Positions 35,790-47,911 of a stretch of DNA of 64,000 bases are shown one piece after another. The DNA comes from Turnera subulata (Eukaryota > Streptophyta > Magnoliopsida > Malpighiales > Passifloraceae). The DNA lies in the NCBI GenBank assembly GCA_028386065.3, contig JAKUCV010000331.1, forward strand, positions 163,400 to 227,399, read 5' to 3'. The position numbers were made by a program, and so were the translations under genes. The first letter of the stretch is position 1. Each line of letters begins with the position of its first letter. The notes below the pieces were generated by a model. That model saw only the letters and a program-made list of their open reading frames with translations. It ran no database searches and was not told where the DNA came from.

Positions 35790-38700
35790 CAAATTTAACG
35801 TTAGATGCATGGTTTAGTTGTCATTGCGAACTCCATGCTTGTCATTGTCGCCTCCTACGTAGCCTTGGCATGCATCAACCTTCAAGTCTCCAAGCTTGCC
35901 CAAATCAATTGGCAGCACAGCCTCCATTCCATACACCAGTGAAAAAGGCATCGCCTTTGTCGATGTTCTCACCGAGGTTTGATATCCCAGAGGGCCAATG
36001 GTAGCTTCTCTACCCACTCCTTGCCGGTTTCAACCATTTTTTTCCAATATCCTACGGATATTTTTGCTTGCTACTTCAACTGCTCCATTGTGTCTGGGGT
36101 CGGTAAGGTGAAGACCTATGTCGCTCGATGCCGAACTTATCACATAATATATTGAATTCTCCTTTGAAGTGCGGCCCATTATCGGTTACGATCTCATGAG
36201 AAACATCATATGGATAGAAGATATTTCCACGAATAAACCTAGCCACTTTTTTGGCATTAAGCACTACATAAGATTCAGCTTCAACCCACTCGGTGAAATA
36301 ATTTATAGCAGCAAGAATGAACTCATGTTCATTGGATGCCTTCAAGAAAACTTTCGCAATCACTTCTAGTCCCCATGCGGAAAAGGGTGGTGAGGCCATT
36401 GGATGCAACGACAAAGGTGGGAGGCATTGCAACTTCCCATAGATCTGACACTTATGACATGTCCTCACATACTTAGCACAGTCTCTACATTATAGTCCAG
36501 AAGTATCCCTGACGGATCATCTTCTTTGCCAACATCTCTCCATTCAGGTGTGGCCCATTTTCTCCTCCGTAGACCTCTTCCATCACCCTCTTGGCTTGTT
36601 GTTTGTCTATGCAAAGCAAGTGAAAACCATCATAGTGCCTCTTGTACACTCTTCCTCTGCAGAGGATATAACGGTTGGTTAATCCTCTCAAGGTTTTCTT
36701 TTTGCTGTGGAAGCTCCCTCAGAATACACTGCATCTTGCAAGTAGTTCTGGATATCAGCAAGCCAAGGTTCTTCATGGTTATCCTCGGCACGAAGCTCGT
36801 TGCAATAAATGGGTTGCTCCTGTAACATCACCCCTACGCACATCATCCCACCATCTTTGTGGATTTCAATCATCAACACCAATGTGGCTAATGCATCAGC
36901 ATGTCGGTTTTTCTCTCTCGGGATACAATGGAACTCCACTTTCTTGAACTGAGCAGCTAAGGGCTCTAAATACTCTAGATAAAACATCAACTTCTCTTCT
37001 TTGACCCTCCACGTCCCATTTTCCTAGGATATGACCACTGTTGAATCACCAAAATTTTTATTTCTTAAATTCCCATCTCATGGGCAATTTCCAATCCCGT
37101 GAGTTAGGCTTCGTACTCGGCCACGTTGTGGGTTGCTTAGAACACTAGTTGGAAGGAGAAGGGATGAATGGCATCATCTAGCAACGAGATTACGATTCCA
37201 ATGCCAAAGCCATACTAATTAGTGGCTCCATCGAAATACATTTTCCAAAGATTACCCTCAATTATCAAAATTCCTTCATCGGGGAACTGAGGTTCAAACC
37301 TCACTAGAAGTCATTGTGCTAGTATTTCCCCTAGGGAATTTTCTTTTACGGTCAAATATATAGCAGGGGTTGTCCAGGACTCGGCAGACGCATAATCGAT
37401 GGGTTCATCAAGTACTCCTTGATCTTTCCAAAAGCCTTCTGGCATTTAGGAGTCCACTTCCTAGGAGCATCCTTCTTTAAGAGTTTGAAGATTGGGTCAC
37501 AAATATCTGCAAGTTGTGCTACGAATCGACTTATGTATTGGATTCTGCCCAGGAAACTCTAAATCTCCTTTGCAGTCCTAGCTGCGAGCATTTCTGCAAT
37601 TGTTTTCTTCTTGCTCGGATTGACTTTGATTCCTCTTTCACTGACAATAAACCCCAACAGCTTTCTAGCTGGGACTCTGAAAATGCATTTATGCGGATTC
37701 AACCTCATTTTGGACTCTCTAAGCCTTTCGAAAAAACTCCGAAGATTTGGCATATGTTCCTCTTCACTAAGAGATTCACAATCATGTCATCAACATACAC
37801 TTCAATGATTGGATACATCATGTTGTGGAGAATTGTGGTCGAAGCTCTCTGATATCTAGCCCCGCATTTTTCAACCCAAAAGGCATCACAATATAGATGC
37901 AGAAAGCAGTCTTATGCTTGTCTTGAGGCGCCATTCTGATCTGGTTATAACCCAAGAATCTATTCATGAATGAGGTGCTCCTAGTTGATTTGATTCTTGA
38001 GTTTGGGACGATTGATTGAAACGGAAGTGCTCGTAGTTCTGTCTAGTTGCGTTGCCGTATCATCTTTGGTAGAGGAGCCTAGATTATCAAATTCAACTAC
38101 ATATCTTTATTTTTTTTGTTATTTGCTTTTTAGTTCTTGTTCTTGTCCTTACCGAATTTAGAAAAAAGGGTTTCTTTGTCGATTATTGTGGTTGCTTGGG
38201 TTTATTGTTCTTCCAAACTTTGGTATTAATACTATTCACGATATATTAAAAAAAAGGTTGATTGCAAAAATAGAAAAGACAACATTATTGATGAATAAAA
38301 TTTGAGAGGTTTTCTTCAAAGAAAATTTGGCACCTTTTTGGTGTGATTGGAAGATTGATTCTTCTTATTTATTTTAGTGATTATGATTACTTATCAAGTA
38401 ACTATTTATCTATGGTGTTTTCAAGATTCTTTGTGCTTTTTATTCCCTTTGTTGCTTGACCTAGGTACATCTTGAGATGGAGGGATACTGCACTAAATCC
38501 TTTGGTTGATTTGATTCTTGATTTTGGGACGATTGATTGAAACGAAGGTGCTCCCAGTTCTATCTAGTGATGTTACCGTATCAGAAAGCAAGGCATATTT
38601 TGCAGCACTGTCAACTAATACGTCGATGTGAGGAAGTGGAAAGTCATTTTTCAGGAAAGCTTTGTTCAAGTCTCTGTAATCCACACACATATGAATCCGT

Positions 38701-39256
38701 CCATTTTTTTTGGAACTAGAACAATGCCAGCCAACCACTCATGATAATTAACTATTTCTAAGAATCCAGCCTTAATCTACCTCTCCTTTTCTTCTTTGAT
38801 CTTCAAAGCCCACTCTAATTTAATCCTCCTTGCTTTTTGCTTTATCGGCTTTGCATCGAGGAAAGTGGGGATTGAATGTAGAGCGATCTCTGGGTCGATT
38901 CCAGCCATATCATCGTAAGACCAAGCAAAGACGTCTTCATACTTGTGAATTACTCTTTCGGATTCGGCCTGAAGTTTCGGTGTTAATGTGGAGCCAATTT
39001 TGATGAGTCTAGGGGTGTTGATGGTTCCCAAGTTAATTTTGATTGATTCGTTAGAGTTTGGCAAAGCCAAACTTAGTTGTTTGCTTAGTTCATTCATTTT
39101 ATCATAAGCAAAATCGTTTTCTAACTCATGCATGCATAAGTCAAGAGAATCTGGATAGGGAAAAGACCATTTCATTTCATTGCTCGAGTCAAAGATTACA
39201 TCTTGGTTTTCGTACATGGATTCTGAAGATAACTCAAGACTATAACACTGACTCAT
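35790..39256 (-). pseudogene. Decayed Ty3/gypsy pol, Tat/Ogre-like lineage
   Basis: Minus-strand order: linker with DVFAWSYDDMAGIDPEIALH (about 38920), RT start KKNGRIHMCVDYRDLNKA (38720-38660), RT core with the catalytic YVDD box (about 37795), then LNPHKCIFRVPARKLLGF (37700-37650). An RNase H-like stretch FHCIPREKNRHADALATL (36940-36870) follows, then integrase with VTDNGPHF and SPYRPQT (36180-36080) and MPFSLVYGMEAVLPI (35950-35900). DVFAWSYDDMPGI-type linkers are typical of the Tat branch. Frameshifts and stops are numerous, no LTRs are recognised at either end, and a short insertion with direct repeats splits the RT (37982-38583). Confidence 0.85.
37982..38583 (-). mobile_element. TRIM-like insertion with ~80-bp terminal direct repeats
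   Basis: Inside the Tat-like RT, two direct repeats (37985-38062 and 38506-38583, 78 bp each, sharing TTTGGGACGATTGATTGAAA) bound ~443 bp of non-coding sequence. Read on the minus strand each begins TGATACGG. The RT frame reads into it (..YALLS) and resumes after it (SFMN..GYNQIRMAP), so it is an insertion. Size and structure suggest a terminal-repeat retrotransposon in miniature, but the repeats are short and I could not define a target duplication. Confidence 0.55.
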
Positions 39257-39299
39257 GTTTAGGGAATGAAAAAGACATAATGAAAAAAGAAAGACTCAG

Positions 39300-40187
39300 T
39301 AGACTCTAAAGGAAAGACACTCCCTATAACTTACCAGAAATGGAGATACTTTCGAACCAAAGAGTTGAAAAGAGAGATGCTTCGAGAAATGAACCCAACA
39401 TGAACAAGTTGAGAACTCAAGTCAATTTTGCAAGTTGCAACATCAAAATCCATTAGAAAACAAGTCCCTTCACTTAGAATCTACAGAGGATTCAAACCTC
39501 TGCAAATTATCCCAGCCAATTGAGGATGATTTTAAGTCTGAGATTCGTGCTTACACATGTGGTTTTTTGGTCTTGTTTACACATTTGTATTCAAACTATT
39601 TGTAAGGGTAGTTTTAGAGCAAGACTTGGATTAGTTTGATTGGATACTCAGTGTAGGATTAGATTTAAAGATAAGTTAAAATTGAGCCTATGAAAGGCTT
39701 ACAATAGATTAGAGTTAAGTCTTTAAAATGCTTATTTGTGTGATTTTCTCCTTTCCCTACCTTTATTTTTTTTAGTTCTTAGATCGATGCTGCTTGTGGT
39801 TTCTGCCTGCAACTAATTGCGTGGCTTTTATCAAAAATACATCTGCGATTAACTTGAAAATACTAATTCACCAACTCCCTCTTAGGCTTTTATGGGCCTA
39901 GACAACTAATTGCTACAGAAATCATTAGATTCCGAACAAAAGAAGTTGCCTACTTTTATAAATCGCATACTTCATACTTCAGTCTACAGGCCAAATTTGT
40001 TGTGTGAGCTGGTGGGAAGTAATCAAGCAGATGATTACTTGCACCATAAGGAATCAGTTTCAACATCTTGTTCGTTTTTCGCTTTTTGAAGGAAAAAAAG
40101 AAAACTCTTCCTCTACCATGCAGGAAGGCTGAACACCACCAGTAATGTATTAATCTTACTCATGAAATGAAGACAGTTTTCCAACAA
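39300..40187. other. Spacer with a copia LTR scrap, 3' of the kinesin gene
   Basis: Around 39600-39740 the plus strand resembles the middle of SIRE-like LTRs (GGATACTCAGTGTAGGATTAGATTT against GGTACTCAAGTCTAGGATTAG in Copia-C, followed by repeated GCTTA motifs). The rest includes the likely 3' untranslated region of the kinesin gene up to 40187. No gene seen. Confidence 0.5.
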
Positions 40188-43100
40188 TTAGGTTCCAGGT
40201 CGAGCGGTGGTTGTGCTATTCCACCCTCTCTCCTTTTGCTTTCGCGTCTGAAGATGCTTCTTTTGTGTTTCTTTCATTCCTGGTTTTCTTCCATTTCCTA
40301 GCAATAACCTAGGTGCCATCCTTCCCCGGCTTCCGATGGAGATTCTAACTTTCTCCATCCCGACATTTATACCACCTCTTCTTAGCTGTTGCTGCACTGG
40401 GGATCTTGTCAGAATTTTCTTCTGAAGGCTTCTTCTCAATAGGGCGCTTAGCTTCTTGGTGCCAGCCATTCCTTTTGGGCTATCACAATGTGTTTGCTCG
40501 GGTAAGCAATTGCCTTCACGCCCTAAGGAATCTTCTCTTTTATCCACAGCTTGGGTTAATGGGGATGCTGATAATGAGGGTGGTGGTTGGACTAAACTAG
40601 GTACATTCACGGCTGGAATCAAAGTATTGCGCCTTGGTGCTGGGCCTGCGGGCATACGTTCTTCGGTTATGTAAAATGAGGCTCTGCCAGTTCTCTTTGG
40701 CACTCGTTTTTGTTCAGCCATTCCAGGGTTGTTCTCTTTTTCTGTAAGATCAAATGGCCTAAGTGGGCTTGTAGGTCTGTAGCTGCTTTTCTCTAGAAGT
40801 GGCTGAGGGGCATTTATTTCCTCCCTGCTCCATCCACTGTTTACGGGTTCGCTGATATTCTTGTTGATTCCTACTTTCCGACCTGCAAGTGGAGGCCTTG
40901 GTAGTGCATTAGGCTGGTCATCTTCTACAACTTTCTTCTGCTGTTGCAGCTCAGCAATCTTGGAATCCACATGCTGACGGGCCAGCTTACGTTCAACAAG
41001 CAGCTGTGATTCCAACTCCTTTACCTGCAAAATGGACCCAAACTAGCAATGTTATTTGATGGAATTATGAAACCATAAATATTCTGGGTTCCATGAATAC
41101 CTTTTCTTGCAAGTGTTTACATTTAAGGTCCTTTTCTTTAATCTTCAAGTCAAATCCACACATTTTTTCCTCCATCTTCTTGATTTGCACATCTTTGCTC
41201 TTCAGCTCTAGCTTTGACTTCTCAGCCTTGTCAATAAAAGAATTGAGAGTTTGGCATAAGAAGCATGCAGAAACAATCAGTACTGACCCTCTGATCCTTA
41301 GAGATGGCATAACCAAACATAACTCTTGAATGAAAAACAAGGTTCTGATTTGTTCTTTCATCTGTTAGAAGGCAAGGCTTGAATGCAAAGGCAAGCAGAA
41401 ACAATCGGTACTGATCCTCTAATGATTAGAAAGGGACAACCAAACATGACTTGAATGAAAAACAAGGTTCTGATTTGTCACTTTTTCCCCCTATAATTCA
41501 GATGTTTAACGTGAGACTTGAACCTGAAACTCCATTCCCTCTAGGCTTTTTTAGGCTTTCAAGAGTGCCGCTTGAGCTACAAGCTCATCGGCAAAAAAAC
41601 AAGGTCGTGGTAAGCACTTATTCTTACCAACTGTTTATATCGCAGAAGATCTGAATTATCTAATTGTCTCCTCGCAGGACCCAACTCCACACCTCTAACT
41701 CTGCTTGCAAAACTCAGTGAGCTCAGGGTCTCACCCAGGTCATTTTCATTGGGACTGATTTGCACAAACATAAGCGTCTTTGAATCTCCTCCTGAAAGAT
41801 CAAAATCATCTCATGAGGCTTGCCTCTTTGAAGCTTTCAGAAATTCTTAACAAATTACATAAGATGGAAAAATAGGGAAAACAGCATTTGGCATTGACAT
41901 AGAAGAGTTAAATAAATTGTCCCAAAGTACCTAGGGAATCTTGAAGCAGGTGGGTCAGCTTGGAATTCCTGGACAGTTGAACAAAATATTTAATAAACAA
42001 TGAAACAGATTATACTAATCATTGAGCTCTTGAAAGTAACAAAATAGAGTTAAGTAGCAAACGCTAACCTAAAGGGGATGTGAGGGCTTTTAGATGCAAG
42101 AGCAGAAATGACATCACCAAGTGCTGATAAAGATCTGTTAATATTTTGGGTTTCCTTGAGTCGCTCTCCTTGCACTTCTGTCTTTGCTACTCTTTCACTT
42201 CCTGCTAAGTCAACCAACCATAACTTGCTCCTTGTGCATTCACCATTCAATAGGTTAACACCCTTCACCATCACACAATGGATGCTGAAACAAGAAATTT
42301 AGCTTTTAGCACGGTTCCAAAAGTCAAGATACTTTGTAGTTTACTGTGTCAGCATGTGGTAATCAAAATGGAGCAAAATACCAGTGGGATCGGCTGCTGT
42401 GCTCATTTGCATTTGTTGAGCCAACAGCCCTTGCATTACTTCCTGTTTGTAGAACTTCCCACACCTCGCTCATGTTGTTTACATGAGCTTCCCCCAGTCC
42501 TGGTACATGGTGTAGTCCTTCACTCACTTGTCTTATTTCCAGCCTACAATATCATATAATAGCAAGCATAATTTGCAGTGACAAGCTGAATGACCAAAAG
42601 AAGTCCATTCATCAGTGGCACAAACATCACTCAAGTAATGGTACACAACAGGTCCATTGATGAATCATTGCAAGTTCTTGCGGTACAAGAAGCTTCTATC
42701 AATATGGACCTCAATGGGATTCTTTCATTCGCCAATGACAAACACCAGTCTGAAGGCCAATAGAAGAAGAAAAGGAAGGCAGTGATGTTATGAACATGGA
42801 ACTGTTGTCCATTCTAACTATTTAAGCCAATGTGCTTCTATTTTCTTTTTTTTCTTCTTTTTTTTTGGCCGTATATAGAGGTTAGAAATGGAAGTTATGA
42901 TGTTTTAGTCATCATACGCATTGATTTCTAATTTTTACATGATTTTCAAACAAGTTGAGTGGCATACATCATCATTCAAGAAAAATGCTACAAGGACATA
43001 AAACTTTAACTGCTCTTTTTTAAGATTGAGAAGCTTTCACCTATCAGTGTAGTAAGTATTCCAGCAATCGAAGAGGTGTTGCACACAACATAAAGCTTAA

Positions 43101-45889
43101 AGAAGGATGGCCAAGGATTTTTAGACCTCTTTGCAGCAGCTCCTGGCTGAGAGTCTGCAACTAGCAAATCACGTATTTGTTCATTATATACTTCTAGAAC
43201 GCTCACTGACACATCATATTTGTATAGCAACTGACGCTGCTTAATTATGCAGAAAAGCTCCTCAAGAGTCCTAAAATTTACTCCACGAGCTTCTTCAGTG
43301 CCCTCCATTGTAAAGGTTTTACCCGTTCCAGTCTGCCCATATGCAAATATGCAAACATTGTATCCATCCAAAACTGAGGTTGCAAATGGAGCAGTATCTT
43401 TGAACACATCAGCTTTACAAACAATTGAGGAAAATGTTAAGAACAATTCAAAGAAATAGCAGGGATAAATGGAAAAGCTAGCTACAATCAAAAAGTTTGC
43501 AATTACCTTGGTCTGCCTGGGGGTCAAAAACTGCATCAAATTTGAAGGTCTTTTTTGGGAGCCCATTTGAAATAACAGTGAGTTCACCATCTTTAGCAGA
43601 TTGAAAGTCAATTGCTGCTGAAGCTCCTGATGGAATTTCTTCTGGTTTTAGAGGCCTACATCGGCAAAAGACCTTTATGTTTCCTGCAAGCATTTGCATT
43701 CAGTGGATGACCTCAAGTGTCCCAACTTGTTGAACCATAGATGAGTGCGTGCAGAGCTACCTTTCAACTCTAAAACCTTATTGTAGAGTTCCTTTCTTTC
43801 CTTCACACCTTGAATAAATTTAATCTCAAGATCCCTGTATAACTCTGCTTGTCGCTCAACTGTCAAAATAAAGAAGTGATTAGAAAGACCCCAGACATTG
43901 ACAACTGACGAATGAAGCTGATATGTCCGCATACTTGTGCATTGAATGGTAGACTTCATTTCATCCAGTTCTTCAAGGAATTTCTTATATGCCATTACCT
44001 CCTCTAATATCTTGATGTGGTCCATTTTCATAATCTGTGAAACAAAACCTCCCAGAGTAATGACATCACATTCCATTGGAGTGATACACTCTATAAATAC
44101 ACAATTTAGTACCTTTAGTTTTCTTGTCAAGTCCCTCAAGGATGAGAACCATCTGCTCTTTTCTTTCACTTGTCCCTCGATAGCAAATGCTACAAACATA
44201 CAAATCATCAGTTATCATATTCCACCACATACATAAAAGTGGTAAACAAAATGAAAATACCATACCCAAGGACCCAACGTGCATAGACTTGCGCATAAGC
44301 TCATTCTGGAGCTCCTGTAAAGAATTCCAAGCATCTTGGCATTCCATATTCTTTAGTTGGTTATCTCTCTTCAGGGCCTCCATTGCCATTTTCATCTCTT
44401 CTAACTCCCTATTTTGGCAATCATATTTTCTTTGGAGCCTCTGATAATCCCCATCAACCCCAGAATCACCATTATCCTGCTGTTCAGCCATGTAAAAAAT
44501 TAAATACAATGTTAATTTGACTATTATGTTTACTTCTCCCACAGTGACTCAGGATTCGGTTGGAAGTAATACTTTCGGTGATAAGCATCCTACCGCTTGA
44601 GACATTGCAGCAGGTGGAAGCAGTTGAGATTCTCCAATATCTGAGATTATAATTGCAAAAGAATGCTGGCTAACATCTTCAAACACATAAAGAAAGAGGG
44701 CAGACAGAAGAAAGGAAATTGAGCTTACTAGCAGAATCTTTTGTTATAGAAATGCCACAAACAATTGGGCTTCCTATCACTCCGTCAAATCTAATGGATA
44801 ATCCATCCTCTCCACTAACAAAAGCTTCAAGGTCAGATATAACAAGAGGATTATTGGCACCGACTTGTCCATATATGTCAAGGCAGGACACAACCTATAA
44901 AATGGCAACAAAACAAGACAGCAGACGCCATTACATAGGGGTGGATTATCAAGGTGTTGTATTCTCAAGTTAGGTTTGTCTGACTGGAATGGACTCTCAC
45001 CTTTTTTTCTTGTATAAAAACGTCAAACACTCTCATTTCGGGAGGCCCATTTGTGAAGACGATCTCCGCCAGATGCAGAGCAACAATGTAACGCCCTTGC
45101 TGCAACCCTTTAAAACAGTAGGAAAGATTGCCAACCCGAGCTGTTTGGTACAGAGGAAGATTCCTCCCATGCGTATCCTCAACGGTAGCACTAGTCCAAA
45201 CAGTGTCCCCGCCGACAAAACAAGCATCCTCCAAGAAGTTCACGGCACCCAAGACCACAGCCCTGTCTCTGCATCCCGCATTGATACCTACGGAGTGGCA
45301 GGAGGCAATAGCGTCCAGCAGTTTTGGTTGCAGCGGATGGAGGAGCTCAAAGGAGGAATCTTTGTTGAAGGTTTGGGAGATGGGAGAGAATTTTACGGAA
45401 GGGGGCTGCCTATGGGTGTGCATGGTATCAGATCCCTCAATCCCTTCCTGTAAAGAGAGCTCAAGGGAATTGTGGAGGGTTGTGTGTGCAGGTATATCAG
45501 GGGAACCAGCACAAATGACCAGATGGGGAGATGTCAAAGAAAAACCCAGCGTGGAGGGACCTGTAGTTTAGTTATGAGCACAGCATTCAATTGAAATCAG
45601 AGGAGAGTCTCAAGAAGATTAACTTGTCCAAGGAAAAAGCAGACCAGACCACACCACACATTAATAATACCATTTTCAATCCCTTCATTGGAAGCTGGGT
45701 CAGTGTAGTAGGAGCTAACTGTTTCCAAGCCCTGGTTTTGTTCCACAGACCCACCACCAGCTACAAGAAAGAAGCACCCAACAAAGCAAAAGCAAAAAAA
45801 AAAAAAAAGAAGAGAAAAGAAATCAATAAACGACGAAAAGGGCAGGATGAAGTTGTTTTGGCAGATGTGGACGTACCTGCATTTGCCAT
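40188..45889 (-). CDS. Kinesin-14 with N-terminal malectin-like domain, 16 exons, 1093 aa (KIN14Q/R type)
   Basis: A predicted minus-end-directed microtubule motor. Exons (minus): 45889-45877, 45560-45001, 44894-44729, 44640-44594, 44479-44266, 44189-44113, 44034-43935, 43859-43761, 43683-43507, 43412-43127, 42543-42382, 42284-42069, 41968-41931, 41791-41628, 41226-41101, 41024-40188. They total 3282 nt with matching phases. Residues ~92-245 form a malectin-like (di-glucose-binding type) domain ([33 protein letters not shown]). Residues ~270-425 are coiled coil, then the kinesin-14 neck and motor start [18 protein letters not shown]-loop GQTGTGKT is at 510-517, switch I NEHSSRSH at 626-633 and switch II DLAGSE at 659-664. 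A basic, Pro-rich tail (816-1093) follows a second coil. The tiny first exon codes MANA plus one base; the exon 5 acceptor could also be 3 bases later (CAGCAG). Plant paralogues of this kind are KIN14Q and KIN14R; I cannot choose between them. Confidence 0.93.
41268..41600 (-). repeat. Kinesin intron 14: direct duplication and a tRNA-derived SINE-like segment
   Basis: Two ~90-bp copies (41268-41361 and 41392-41480) share CCAAACATAACT.TTGAATGA and AAACAAGGTTCTGATTTGT. Next to them, the minus strand at 41600-41495 has a pol III-type A box (TAGCTCAAGCGG) followed ~50 bases later by a B box-like GGTTCAAGTCTC, the layout of a tRNA-related SINE head. The 3' end and target duplication are not clear. 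Confidence 0.5.
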
Positions 45890-46542
45890 GGTCGGAGGTT
45901 GTATTGTATGTCTACCAAGGGACGCAAAACGAAAACCTTAACTACACATCAAATCAAATGAAAAGTGAGAGAAAGGAAAACAACAACCAAAAAGAAACTT
46001 TTTTTTCAAAAAAAAAAAAAAGAAGAGATTGCAGAGCATTGATCTATCTGTCTTACACTGCGAGTGAGAGTGAGAGTGAGAGTGAGAGTGGTGTCTTTGT
46101 TGTTGTTGTTATTGTTACTGATAGATGGGAAGGTCACTGAGGAGAAGTTGGGTTACCATTCATGATTTCATAATTTGCAGCCCTTATCTTCCTTCTGATT
46201 TTCAGATCATTCTTTACCCAAAAGAAAAAATATAAAAAAAGAAGAAGGCTTTTGAATCCTCTACCTTTTCTGCTATTAAGCATTAGCAGTTAGAGAGAGG
46301 AGAGTAAAGAGCTAAAAATGGAAAGCAATGGCGACGCCGACTGTTTTTATGCGCTTTCATTCAATTCTTACCAATGTTTTGAATTTTAAATCCGCCGGGG
46401 AGGGAATGCTCCCTGCTTCCTTATACGAAGTAGTATGCAGAAACCGGTTTGGACCCGGTCCGGTTGAACCCGTGTCAAATATTAGGGCTTTTGCAACCTT
46501 TTTTCCTTTTTTTTTTTTAATTTCTCGAACAGGTTACGCAAT
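45890..46542 (-). promoter_or_regulatory. Kinesin-14 upstream region
   Basis: Divergent space upstream of the kinesin ATG. It holds a GAGAGT hexamer run at about 46062-46090 (CTCTCA/ACTCTC in the gene's sense, a pyrimidine patch often seen near plant start sites) and several A or T runs. I see no convincing TATA box. A frame at 46328-46542 has no recognisable domain. Confidence 0.4.
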
Positions 46543-46555
46543 CTTGAAGGGTTTT

Positions 46556-46757
46556 TTTTTTTTTTTGATCCCGGGCCAGTCCACCTTTAAGGATATCAAA
46601 GGCACCAGATTAAATCCAGCTCGATTCGGGTGGCGTACCTAGGTAATGGTGGGTGAGTCTCCCAAATGAGGTTTTCTGCGTACACGAGGACTCGAACCCG
46701 AGACCTCGCCTAAGCGGAACAAGTCGCTTACCACTTGAACCAACCTCAATTGATAAC
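46556..46757 (-). mobile_element. tRNA-derived SINE with poly(A) tail and 13-bp target duplication
   Basis: On the minus strand: a head with A box TGGTTCAAGTGG (46742-46731) and B box GGTTCGAGTCC (46697-46687), a body ending CCCGGGATC, then an A tail (T run at 46552-46566). The direct repeat CTTGAAGGGTTTT flanks it at 46543-46555 and 46758-46770. This is a complete SINE, transcribed by RNA polymerase III when active and mobilised by LINE enzymes. Confidence 0.88.
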
Positions 46758-46774
46758 CTTGAAGGGTTTTCGCT

Positions 46775-47165
46775 CCCAACATACATGTACTTTTTTCATT
46801 TATATACATGTTTTTCTTTTCTCAATTATATATTTGTATTATATAAGTAGTTTGAGTAATTTGGCTCCAATTTGTCCCGTAGTTTAGCCGTCTACATTCG
46901 GTTCATTTATATACCATATACTTTTTTTTCAACCATATACATAAACTTTTTAATGTGGTTCAATTTTGTGCCTATACTAAATAATTTGGTTCAATCGTGT
47001 CGTTTTTTCCCTTTCACCAAGCATTAGTTGACTGTGAAAGAATCCCATTAAACTAGGTTGGACCCGAAAACACGATTGAACCAAATAACATAATACATGT
47101 ATATGATTGAACAAAAAAGTACAGCTATATGAATGAACTTAATACAAGTGTAAAAGTATGTTGAG
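46775..47165. mobile_element. Fold-back MITE-like element, ~390 bp
   Basis: The two halves are imperfect inverted repeats. The ends are CCCAACATAC (46775) and GTATGTTGAG (47165). The inner arms ATTTGGTTCAATCGTGT (about 46985) and ACACGATTGAACCAAAT (about 47073) pair perfectly. No coding sequence; target duplication not clear. Confidence 0.65.
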
Positions 47166-47544
47166 TAGTCAAAACCCCCACCTTGAGTATAGAATTTTTC
47201 AAAAACTAGAAATGTATTTAGACGTCGACTTAGGGTGCGTTTGGGAGTGTTCTATGTTTCTAGTTCTTATAGAACTGTTTTGAAGATTTAGAATAGAGAA
47301 CTATTTTGGAAGTACAGAGATTGCTGAAATTCTGTTTGGATACTTTGTACTTGAAAACAGTTCTATAAAAATAAAAGATACAGAACTTGTGTGGTAGAAA
47401 TAAATTTGAAAATTTATTCTTTAAATTTTAAAATAGAAAACCTTTGTTAGATTAATAAAGAAAGTTATTTATTCAAATATTAGATAATAAGTGATATTTT
47501 TACTATTGTAAGCGACAACTAATCCCGTGCATGATTTTTTTTAA
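47166..47544. other. Intergenic stretch, possible MITE end
   Basis: A sequence beginning GGGTGCGTTTGG at about 47231 resembles the terminal motif of common plant MITEs, but I find no matching opposite end. Otherwise AT-rich and without a gene. Confidence 0.35.
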
Positions 47545-47911
47545 TGCAAGGGGGTGTGAATTAGGCCTCCTCTTAATCGCGTTTGGTTTCTGAAAAACCA
47601 AATGGTTTCTTTACAAACCACGTACCCGCAGATCAGACCGTACACTTAAGCCAAAGATTGAAAGAAAAGAAGTAAGAGAGGATGACACAGTGATTTTAGA
47701 GTGGATCCCCCCTCCCACCAGGTAGCTCCACTACCTAAAGGCTCTTTATTTAGGATTTCAAACTCTCACTATCTTATACTTTTGCGGGATAAGCCATAAC
47801 CTATACAAGAAACCACGCTTTTGCAAGCTAAGCTCTAACCTTTACAAGAAACAAGCTTTTGCAGACTAAACTAAAACCTTTACAAGTTTTTCTCAGGCTA
47901 AACTCTAACCT
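47545..47911 (-). mobile_element. Copia LTR fragment (minus) that received Copia-C
   Basis: Resembles the Copia-A LTR in the same orientation: GTGAATTAGGCC, the TCCACTACCTAAAGG block, and AAGCTTTTGCA..GCTAAGCTCTAACC. It stops where the plus-oriented Copia-C LTR begins. Its continuation (CCCCAAATCTAATCCTAG..) appears after the Copia-C LTR at 60186. Confidence 0.75.

Noticed and set aside
44965..45537. Treating the malectin frame as a separate gene starting at 45537
   Set aside because: The codon at 45537 is TTG, not ATG. The frame joins a 13-base exon at 45889-45877 by good GT..AG sites and continues into the kinesin exons with matching phase.
46328..46642. 104-codon frame upstream of the kinesin
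   Set aside because: It runs through T-rich sequence into the SINE tail and body and has no recognisable domain.
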